Positions 1-6,599 of a stretch of DNA of 48,062 nucleotides are shown here, in pieces (the stretch's first letter is position 1; the number at the start of each line of letters is the position of its first letter). Source of the DNA: Anaerotignum sp. (GTDB taxonomy: Bacteria; Bacillota; Clostridia; Lachnospirales; Anaerotignaceae); contig NZ_DAOUQB010000025.1 of NCBI RefSeq assembly GCF_030625865.1, positions 1 through 48,062 on the forward strand, written 5' to 3'. The translations under genes were made by a program, and so were the position numbers. Under the pieces are notes generated by a model. It searched no databases, was not told the DNA's origin, and saw nothing but the letters and a program-made list of their open reading frames with translations.

Positions 1-182
1 ATGTTTTTGCTGCTGCCAAGTCCGCAAGTGATGTAGTTCCATTTGATTCAAAATATGTTGCCACAACACTACTTGAAATATTTCCATCAACATCATCACT
101 TGCAGATACTGTTTCAGTCCATGCTGATAAATCAGCAACTGCGACTGTTGCATCTGATGCTGTGATTACTGGTGCTGTGGTA
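1..182. repeat. Tandem Ig-like repeat unit, copy cut by window edge
   Basis: Positions 1-182 match 295-476 with about three differences. The period is 294 bp, exactly 98 codons, so the repeat is in frame in the surface-protein gene. Each unit encodes a module starting near TAPVITASD. Confidence 0.85.
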
Positions 183-2806
183 TCTGCTGGTGTTACTGTG
201 ATTGTCACAATTTTTTCTGTTGCTGCGTTGCCAGCTGCATCACTTACATTGTATTTGATTACAAAAGATGTATTAACTGATGCATCGCCAATGTATGTTT
301 TTGCTGCTGCCAAGTCCGCAAGTGATGTAGTTCCATTTGATTCAAAATATGTTGCCACAACACTACTTGAAATATTTCCATCAACATCATCACTTGCAGA
401 TACTGTTTCAGTCCATGCTGATAAATCAGCAACTACTACTGTTACATCTGATGCTGTGATTACTGGTGCTGTGGTATCGGGAGTTTCATAATCATTCACA
501 ACAACTTTCACAGGATTACTTGCTAAAACAGGGTCAGCACCTTCTACTGCTTTTACTCTTACATAATAAGTTCCAGGTACCAAACCAGTAATTTCTGTTC
601 CTGTGATTGCAGAATAGTCCGAATCGGTTGAAAGTTTGTATTCCATGGTATTATCAACACCAGTAATCCTACCATCATTGTTAGCAGAGGTTGTGGGTGC
701 TACGCCTACTAAGCTTGTAGGGGCTGCAGCCTTTGAAGTAGCTGTTGCAGGTTTATGTGTAGATGTACCATCAATTATTATACCTGTAACACCTACGGCA
801 TTAACGTTTGAAACAGTTGCTGTACCATTTACTGTAATTTTAATGCCATTTTCTGTAGCATCAACATTGGCAACAGTTCCGCTACCTGCAATAGCAACGC
901 TTGCAGCTGTCTGAATCTGTGCAACAGTACCCTTTGTTGTAATTGTTGCGCCTGTTGATGTAAATGGTACTGAAATCTGATTAACTGCTGCACCATTGAC
1001 TACTTCAACATTTGCACCTGTTGTATTTACGTTAACAGTTCCTAAAGTACCTGCTAACTGAACATTATCAGCTGTTTCAACAGATACAGGGGGAGGTGTT
1101 GGTAGGCTAGAGATTACTTCCAATCTACCGGGACCTTGCATTTTAATGCCCTGCGCTGCATCTTTTACTTTAAGTGTGCTGCTGGATACTGCTTTGATGA
1201 TAATATCGCCAGTAACCTCTACACTATTTTCAACATGAGCTTTAGGAGCATCAATGGTAAGGTTTGTAATGCTCGCGCCTGCATCTTCCGCACCACTGTC
1301 ATTTAAATAAATTGATGTTACCTCAGGCGCAGTAATAGTTACATTACCCATGGTGTGCTTAGCAAAACTAATGGTTAGGCTTCTGGTTCCGGTACGAGTT
1401 GCATTAATAGCACCGGAGATGTCACCTGTTACATAAATGGTTGAAATACTGTTGCTTGCTACTGCTTCTTCAAATTCGTCAACAGTATCAACGCTTTTGG
1501 TTCTTTTCTTAGAGGAGCTGCTGGAAGAAGAGCTGCTGCCGCTTGAAGATGCTTTGGTAGGCTCATCCACACCTTTTGCTGTTTCTGTTTTAGAGATGGT
1601 AAGACCGGATGTATAGGTAATATCATCTACATTTGCTTCCAATGTGGAGATTTTACCTTTACCACTCAGTGCAACTTCACCATCAGCGGTTACAGTGGAT
1701 ACTTTCGCATCTTCATCGACCTCTAATTTTGTACCAGCTGCATCTTTATCAATGATTACATCATCAATATCTTTTGTAATCAAAAGGTTTGCTTTTTCAT
1801 CAACATACAATTTATCAGCTTCTACACTTACTGTTATTTTATCTGAAATTGCTGTTGTGATGTAGATTTTTCCTACATTACCGGAAAAATTGTTTGAGTT
1901 GAATTTACATGCTTTTTTAATTTCTACAGTAGATAGCTCTGTTTTTCCTGAAACTTGTAGGCGTACGTTTTTCTTTTCCAATACTGTCTTACCATTGACA
2001 ATAGTGTCTTCTACATAAATAGAGTCATCCCCGCCGCCTTGAATAATTAAGTCGCCTTTAATTTCAACATTATCCAAGTAAACTTCACCATCGCCAACTT
2101 TTTCGGAAATGATTAAGTTACCTTCGATGGTTTGATCTTTAAGCTTGGTATCATCCTTATCGATGACAACATCTTTATCTGTTGTTTCTTCCTCTTCGGG
2201 AGTAGTTATTCCCATGATTCTATTTAAAGTTGAAACAGCTTCAGCTCTGGTTAAAACTGCATTAGGCTTAAATGATCCATCTGGATAACCGCTCATGTAA
2301 CCTTTTGCGACGATTGCCCCTACGGAGTCTTTTGCCCAATTGGGAATATCATTGGAATCTGTAAAAGCAGCAACAGAACCCCCTGATGCATCAATTGCCT
2401 TTGCAATAAATACCGCTGCCTGAGCTCTGGTTATGGTCTCGTTTGGTTTAAAAGTGCCGTCGGGATAACCAGCAGTATACTTCTCTCCCAGAGCAACTGC
2501 TACATCATTATAGAACCAGTCACTGGCGGAAACGTCGGAAAAAGAAACGTTCCCTTTATTGCTTAAGCCTAAAGCTTGGTTCATAATACGAGCAAATTCA
2601 GCTCTTGTTGTAGGTTTATTTGGCTTAAAGGTACCATCTTGATAACCACTAATGAGACCTTTATCTTGCCATGCGGTGATTGTTTTTTCTGCCCAATGAC
2701 CATGAATATCACTGGAAGCAGCAAAAGCATTAACCGGCGCAATGGCCATAGCAGCGGCCAAAGCCATAGATAATGCCTTTTTGTTATTTTTTGTTATACG
2801 CTTCAC
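1..2806 (-). CDS. SLH-domain surface protein with Ig-like repeats (C-terminus beyond window)
   Basis: The frame is open from 2806 to the left edge, so about 935 codons are present and the C-terminus is missing. I chose the GTG at 2804-2806 because AGGAGG lies about 10 nt upstream; an in-frame ATG at 2813-2815 sits too close to that site. The N-terminus is a signal peptide (basic MKRITKNNKK, hydrophobic stretch, AFA end). Three S-layer homology domains follow (about residues 28-200, with repeated DGTFKPN and TRAE motifs), which in this family bind pyruvylated cell-wall polysaccharide. Next come an acidic linker (TPEEEETTDK), a long region of short beta-strand-like repeats suggestive of a solenoid, a serine run near 1515-1550, a fibronectin-like segment (GTYYVRVKAVEG), and Ig-like repeats from about residue 775. 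It is an exported wall-attached protein, probably structural or adhesive; no enzymatic motif was seen. Confidence 0.85.
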   Translation of the reverse strand, partial: MKRITKNNKKALSMALAAAMAIAPVNAFAASSDIHGHWAEKTITAWQDKGLISGYQDGTFKPNKPTTRAEFARIMNQALGLSNKGNVSFSDVSASDWFYNDVAVALGEKYTAGYPDGTFKPNETITRAQAAVFIAKAIDASGGSVAAFTDSNDIPNWAKDSVGAIVAKGYMSGYPDGSFKPNAVLTRAEAVSTLNRIMGITTPEEEETTDKDVVIDKDDTKLKDQTIEGNLIISEKVGDGEVYLDNVEIKGDLIIQGGGDDSIYVEDTIVNGKTVLEKKNVRLQVSGKTELSTVEIKKACKFNSNNFSGNVGKIYITTAISDKITVSVEADKLYVDEKANLLITKDIDDVIIDKDAAGTKLEVDEDAKVSTVTADGEVALSGKGKISTLEANVDDITYTSGLTISKTETAKGVDEPTKASSSGSSSSSSSSSKKRTKSVDTVDEFEEAVASNSISTIYVTGDISGAINATRTGTRSLTISFAKHTMGNVTITAPEVTSIYLNDSGAEDAGASITNLTIDAPKAHVENSVEVTGDIIIKAVSSSTLKVKDAAQGIKMQGPGRLEVISSLPTPPPVSVETADNVQLAGTLGTVNVNTTGANVEVVNGAAVNQISVPFTSTGATITTKGTVAQIQTAASVAIAGSGTVANVDATENGIKITVNGTATVSNVNAVGVTGIIIDGTSTHKPATATSKAAAPTSLVGVAPTTSANNDGRITGVDNTMEYKLSTDSDYSAITGTEITGLVPGTYYVRVKAVEGADPVLASNPVKVVVNDYETPDTTAPVITASDVTVVVADLSAWTETVSASDDVDGNISSSVVATYFESNGTTSLADLAAAKTYIGDASVNTSFVIKYNVSDAAGNAATEKIVTITVTPADTTAPVITASDATVAVADLSAWTETVSASDDVDGNISSSVVATYFESNGTTSLADLAAAKT
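295..476. repeat. Tandem Ig-like repeat unit, second copy
   Basis: Near-identical to 1-182 at an offset of 294 bp. Such close nucleotide identity points to recent duplication or gene conversion; more copies may lie outside the window. Confidence 0.85.
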
Positions 2807-3523
2807 GATGTGCATTCCTCCTTTTAACTTCCCTTACCGTAAATCAATTGCTTTATTTGTTTACATAAACTCTCTATAAAACACCCCCACCCCCATACGT
2901 ACTTTTGAAAAAAGGTATAGATTTTTGGAATCTTTACCCATGATAGTATTATAACATTATTAGAATTTATTTACATGGTTTTCCTTGGTAAAAAGTACAT
3001 AAAAGTTATTGGTGGATTTAAGCGAAAAATATTTTATTTTTCTGATTTAAAAAAATAAAATATTGGAAATGTGTAAAAAATACACTAAAATTTAGCATAA
3101 AAAAAGGTTTTTATGTTATAATCATGTAAAAAACATGCGTTTTTACAATAAAATTAATTTTTAGAAAATTTTCCCAAATGATAAAAATCAGTTAGATTGT
3201 TTTTAATAATAAGTAATTTTAAGATTCATGAAATATTGGCTTATTTATTGATTTTATAGTCATATAAAGAAATAAATTTTATTTTTTGTAACTTTGGTGG
3301 AAAATATTATTATTAATTGTATAATCGAGTTTGAAGGTTTTATTGATTTGATTGGGGTAAAAAGAAAGTGGATTTATGCATTTTTTCTATTGATTAAAAC
3401 TGAAAAATTTAAAATAAATAGCAGAAAGGCTTGTTATGGGTATTATACACACAACAAGCCCTTAAGGTTAGAAAAAATATATTTTTTTATTTTGCAGTAT
3501 TTATCCTTGCACTATTATAACTA
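2807..3523. other. AT-rich intergenic region upstream of the SLH gene
   Basis: This 717-bp gap lies between the 5' end of the surface-protein gene and the 3' end of rsgA, both on the minus strand. It is very AT-rich. A TATAAT-like -10 for the minus strand is at 2948-2953 without a clear -35, which would give a leader of about 140 nt. Two C5 runs at 2884-2888 and 2890-2894 read as GGGGGTGGGGG in that leader. A terminator-like hairpin lies at 3425-3463. A 78-codon plus-strand frame at 3294-3530 has no ribosome binding site and low-complexity AT-driven composition, so I do not call it. Confidence 0.5.
3425..3463 (-). terminator. Probable terminator of rsgA (first copy)
   Basis: AAAGGCTTGTT (3425-3435) pairs with AACAAGCCCTT (3453-3463). 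On the minus strand it lies about 60 bases after the rsgA stop and is followed by a T-rich stretch. Confidence 0.55.
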
Positions 3524-4603
3524 TCAATAGCGAGGTTTGCTTTTCTTTAGGTTTTTGATATGATGCTTGGCTTTTTTCATGCCACCAATTTCACGAAACA
3601 TTTCGTTTAGCTTTTCTTCTTCAATTTCTTTTGATGATAGACCATCATATTTCGCTTCTCGTTTCAGTTTATCATAGCTTCGTAACCTTCGTTCATCCAA
3701 TTCGCCGTCTAAAATGGCTTTTTGCACAGCGCACCCTGGTTCGTTGGTATGAGAGCAATTTCTGAATTTGCATTGTTTGGCCAATTTTTCAATATCTGAA
3801 AAGGTTTTTCCCACATCAGCATGGGTAACGCCCAATTCCCTCATTCCTGGGGTATCGATCACGATGGCTCCATTTGGTAAGAGAAGCATTTCGCGTCCCG
3901 TTGTTGTATGGCGTCCCTTGTCATATTGGTCAATTTCGTTTGTTGATAAAAGCTGTTTTTCAGCCAACAAGTTAATTAATGTTGATTTTCCAACACCCGA
4001 GGAGCCAATGAAAGAGGCGGTGATTCCTTTTTTTAGAAAGGAGTACAGATTTTTTACAGTGGATGCATTAGAAGATGATGTTACCATCACATCACAACCA
4101 AGGGCAACTGTTTCAATTTCAGATAAAATTTGGGGGACGTTTTCGCAGAGGTCACTTTTTGTGAGGATAATGACCGGAGTTGCACCACTATCCCATGCAA
4201 TTGACAAATATCGCTCCAAACGGCTTAAATTATAGTTGTGGTTTAGAGACATACAAATAAAAACAATATCAATATTTGCCGCAATTACCTGGGTTTGATT
4301 TGCAGGACCCAAAGCAGTGCGCTGAAAAACACTTTTTCTTGTTAATACAGCATGAATGATAGACGGACTATTGATATTGCCTATGCTTATCATGACAAAG
4401 TCACCTACCGCAGGATAATGGGAAAGTGTTTCGATTTCATAAGAAAGTTTCCCTGAGATTACTGCAAATCGTTCCCCTTCAGCAGTAATAATTCGATACA
4501 TGCCCTTATGTTGCGCGATCACGCGGGCCAAGGAATATTCGGGATAAAGGGTAGCTTCATTCATAAAACGCTGCTGCACGCCATAGTTTTCTAAATAATT
4601 CAA
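3524..4603 (-). CDS. rsgA: Ribosome small-subunit-dependent GTPase A, first paralogue
   Basis: RsgA/YjeQ family GTPases act late in 30S subunit maturation. This 359-residue protein has the family order: an N-terminal OB-like domain, then a circularly permuted GTPase domain in which the TKSD specificity motif precedes the P-loop GSSGVGKS and the DTPG motif, then a C-terminal zinc motif with Cys and His in CKFRNCSHTNEPGC and a basic tail. The start is a TTG at 4601-4603 with GGAGG seven nucleotides upstream; no better in-frame ATG is nearby. A second, shorter RsgA is encoded at 25283-26164 in the conserved prkC-rpe context, so this is probably the accessory copy. It stands alone on the minus strand behind an unusual structured leader (4604-4698). 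Confidence 0.92.
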   Translation of the reverse strand: MNYLENYGVQQRFMNEATLYPEYSLARVIAQHKGMYRIITAEGERFAVISGKLSYEIETLSHYPAVGDFVMISIGNINSPSIIHAVLTRKSVFQRTALGPANQTQVIAANIDIVFICMSLNHNYNLSRLERYLSIAWDSGATPVIILTKSDLCENVPQILSEIETVALGCDVMVTSSSNASTVKNLYSFLKKGITASFIGSSGVGKSTLINLLAEKQLLSTNEIDQYDKGRHTTTGREMLLLPNGAIVIDTPGMRELGVTHADVGKTFSDIEKLAKQCKFRNCSHTNEPGCAVQKAILDGELDERRLRSYDKLKREAKYDGLSSKEIEEEKLNEMFREIGGMKKAKHHIKNLKKSKPRY

Positions 4604-4698
4604 TTTAATTACCTCCGTAAGAATTTGTATACTTTTCGTTTCGCATACGGCAAGGAGGTCTCGAAGATTTATATTCTAAAAACCTCCTTGTTTCTTAC
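4604..4698 (-). promoter_or_regulatory. Structured leader of rsgA with Shine-Dalgarno and anti-Shine-Dalgarno elements
   Basis: Read on the minus strand, GTAAGAA (4698-4692) pairs with TTCTTAC (4623-4617) as an outer stem. Inside it are a 9-bp hairpin, CAAGGAGGT (4690-4682) with ACCTCCTTG (4659-4651), and a 6-bp hairpin, GTATGC (4648-4643) with GTATAC (4632-4627). The latter needs a G-U pair that is possible only in the minus-strand RNA. The outer stem ends directly against the real ribosome binding site GGAGGT (4616-4611). ACCTCC in the middle hairpin is also complementary to that site, so a translational switch is plausible. It matches no riboswitch class I recognise. Confidence 0.5.
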
Positions 4699-4842
4699 AA
4701 TATCCATTCTATTTAAATTGCAATTCATAATTACAATCCCCTTTCGTTTAATATTTTATCTTATAATTTTACCAAACAAAAAAGAAATAAGCAAATAAAG
4801 AACAAGATTTTTAGGGAGTTTTTCTTTGTTTATCATGCTCGT

Positions 4843-4870
4843 TCATATTTCAAAAGTTATGGCATATATT
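4843..4870 (+). promoter_or_regulatory. Sigma-E-like promoter of the spoIVF locus
   Basis: TCATATT (4843-4849) fits the sigma-E -35 consensus KMATATT. CATATATT (4863-4870) resembles its -10 CATACAMT, with a 13-bp spacer. It lies just upstream of AGGAGGG (4878-4884) and the ATG at 4892, giving a very short leader. This suits mother-cell expression of a SpoIVF operon. Confidence 0.5.
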
Positions 4871-4891
4871 TGAAATCAGGAGGGATGCGGT

Positions 4892-5257
4892 ATGACGGAT
4901 AAAGAGCGAAAACGACGCAGAATGGAAATGGAAAAAAGAATGAGAGAAAGGCAGGGCGGACGACATACCACAGAAAGCTCTTCCGGTGGACTTCTAGTTT
5001 TTCGTACATATGTAACCGTTATTTTGGCGGGAGCTTTTATACTTGTTTCCGCATTTCATACAGATACATCAGAGGAAGTATGTCGTCGATTAAAAGAAAC
5101 CATTGCATATCAGATTCCCATGGAAGAGGTTGCAACGGCAAAAGACAAATTAATGGTATTTTGGAAAGACAAAAACATTTCCTTGCCTGCTTTTGAGGAA
5201 GAAGAATCTCAGAAAAAAGAAAAGGTTTATAAGCCCGATTTAGAGGAGTCGCCCTAG
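4892..5257 (+). CDS. SpoIVFA-like N-terminal membrane protein (split gene)
   Basis: This 121-residue protein starts with a strongly basic stretch (about residues 4-24), has one membrane segment near residues 36-55 (FRTYVTVILAGAFILVSAF) and then a charged tail. Together with the peptidase-like ORF that starts two bases after its stop, it has the size and order of SpoIVFA (basic N-terminus, single membrane pass, C-terminal LytM/M23 domain). In Bacillus, SpoIVFA anchors and inhibits SpoIVFB in the outer forespore membrane. Here the two halves are in different frames. AGGAGGG lies upstream of the ATG and the sigma-E-like promoter precedes it. Identification rests mainly on context, because the N-terminal part has no diagnostic motif. 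Confidence 0.6.
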   Translation: MTDKERKRRRMEMEKRMRERQGGRHTTESSSGGLLVFRTYVTVILAGAFILVSAFHTDTSEEVCRRLKETIAYQIPMEEVATAKDKLMVFWKDKNISLPAFEEEESQKKEKVYKPDLEESP

Positions 5258-5258
5258 T

Positions 5259-5735
5259 GTGTTGGCATGGTCTTTTCTCAATTGGGAAAAAAAACAAGAA
5301 GGTTGGATTAATCCTGCTGAAGGAACAATTACCTCTTCCTGTGGCATAAGGGAAAATCCTATTTTAAAAAAAACGGAGTTTCACAATGGCATAGATATTG
5401 GGGTTGTTACGGGTACTGGCGTTGCAGCGGTTCGCAGCGGTGTTGTTACCGAAATCCGCACGTCTCCAACTTTTGGAAAGGTTCTGGAGTTTGAAACGGA
5501 GGATGGGTATAAAATTATGTATGCCCATCTTTCGGAAATTTTAGTGAAAAAAGGCGATAAGATAAAGCAAGGGGATATTGTAGCAAAATCGGGAAACACA
5601 GGGTTATCCACTGGACCTCATTTGCATTACAGCCTTTGGAAGGACGGAAAACTCTTAGATCCAATGGGATATGTGGATCTGAAATATACGCAGGAAGTTG
5701 CTGCTGAATATGCTGCACGGGGGGATTCCATATGA
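5259..5735 (+). CDS. M23/LytM metallopeptidase-domain protein (SpoIVFA C-terminal half)
   Basis: This 158-residue ORF is a nearly pure M23 (LytM) domain. All metal and catalytic positions are visible: H42 and D46 (FHNGID), H90 (YAHL), and H121 and H123 (HLH). M23 enzymes cut peptidoglycan cross-bridges, and in SpoIVFA the domain is regulatory. The start is the GTG at 5259, immediately after the TAG of the preceding ORF, with GAGGAG about 10 bases upstream, so the pair looks translationally coupled. The upstream frame is closed by a stop at 5241-5243, so any fusion would need a frameshift between 5241 and 5257, where no homopolymer run exists. There is no signal peptide; unless frameshifting occurs the product would be a free soluble domain. 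It overlaps the next gene by four bases (ATGA). Confidence 0.75.
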   Translation: MLAWSFLNWEKKQEGWINPAEGTITSSCGIRENPILKKTEFHNGIDIGVVTGTGVAAVRSGVVTEIRTSPTFGKVLEFETEDGYKIMYAHLSEILVKKGDKIKQGDIVAKSGNTGLSTGPHLHYSLWKDGKLLDPMGYVDLKYTQEVAAEYAARGDSI

Positions 5736-6571
5736 TAAAGCAAATTAAAATTCATCCGTTATTTTTATTACTAGGGGTTGCCTTGTTTATTTTTGGGAAG
5801 GCAACTCTATTTTGGGACATGCTGTTTTGCTGGGCAGTTCAAGAAGGGGGATATGCTTTTTTTTGTATGCGCAAGGGATTAAATGTTCGGTGGTGGCTTT
5901 TCACCCCCTTGGGTATTCGGGTAGATTTTATGAACAAAATTCCTTCCTTTGAAGAAAAGATAATGTTGCATTTTATAGGTAGTGGCATTGGCATTTTACT
6001 TAGTATCATTTTGTTTGCATTGGAACAAAGAAGCTTTGCTCTGCTTTCCTTTTTATTGGCAGGCGTTCGTCTTTTTCCTGTTTTGCCTCTGGAGGGTGGA
6101 CGAGTTTGGCTTGAAATTTTGGGTAGATGGAAAGGGACACTGCGGGCGGCGGGGTGGCTCACAAAGGTGGGGAGTGGTGTTGGTTATGGAATATGTACTT
6201 TCGGAGTGATTTTTTCTATATTATTCCCTCATGCCTTTTTGTTTTTACCTATAGGGCTTTATATGATTTATGCCAACAAGCATGAGTTTTTACAGATTGC
6301 CAGAAATTTATATTTTTCTATGCTTGAGCGGGAAGAAAAGCCTTTACGAGAGGTGATTGTATCTGGAAACGAAACACCATTGGAATTGGCTTTATATTTG
6401 AATCCCTACGAAGATACTTTCTTTTTTCAAAAAAATGAAAACGGTGTCTCTCAGGAACGGGTTATGCTGGCTTTGTTTTGGGGGAAAGATAACCGTTGGG
6501 TATGGAAAGTAGCAAACAAAAAAGAATATCGTGCAAAAAACTATTGTTTCGGGTATGATGATATGGAATAG
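5732..6571 (+). CDS. SpoIVFB-like site-2 protease homologue with degenerate active site
   Basis: This 279-residue multi-pass membrane protein has the layout of SpoIVFB, the intramembrane zinc protease that processes pro-sigma-K. It follows the SpoIVFA-like ORFs with an ATGA overlap and GGGGGG as ribosome binding site. The signature positions are altered. Where SpoIVFB has HELGH, this protein has QEGGY (Q37-E38-G39-G40-Y41, within WAVQEGGYAFF). Where the third ligand Asp is expected (PLDGG), it has PLEGG (E121), and the preceding conserved Asn is also missing. Only the general-base Glu of HExxH is kept. Flanking matches (PLG near 59-61, LLAGVRLFPVLPLEGGRV) support the alignment. By family knowledge such a protein should not hold catalytic zinc normally, so it may be a pseudoprotease or use unusual ligands. 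Confidence 0.75.
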   Translation: MIKQIKIHPLFLLLGVALFIFGKATLFWDMLFCWAVQEGGYAFFCMRKGLNVRWWLFTPLGIRVDFMNKIPSFEEKIMLHFIGSGIGILLSIILFALEQRSFALLSFLLAGVRLFPVLPLEGGRVWLEILGRWKGTLRAAGWLTKVGSGVGYGICTFGVIFSILFPHAFLFLPIGLYMIYANKHEFLQIARNLYFSMLEREEKPLREVIVSGNETPLELALYLNPYEDTFFFQKNENGVSQERVMLALFWGKDNRWVWKVANKKEYRAKNYCFGYDDME

Positions 6572-6599
6572 AAAGTTTAACGAAAAAGTAGGTGTTTGC

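Noticed and set aside
162-914. Plus-strand frames of 109 and 92 codons
   Set aside because: They are antisense shadows of the repeat-rich surface protein, hydrophobic only because the reverse strand is Ala/Thr/Val-rich.
3294-3530. Plus-strand frame of 78 codons opposite the rsgA end
   Set aside because: It begins with TTG without a ribosome binding site, is driven by AT composition and overlaps the terminator hairpin; no family resemblance.
3768-4235. Plus-strand 155-codon frame inside rsgA
   Set aside because: It is fully antisense to a clear GTPase gene and shows no protein-like motif.
4651-4690. Simple terminator interpretation of the CAAGGAGGT/ACCTCCTTG hairpin
   Set aside because: No gene ends next to it on the plus strand, and on the minus strand it is not followed by a T tract; its pairing with the rsgA binding site explains it better.
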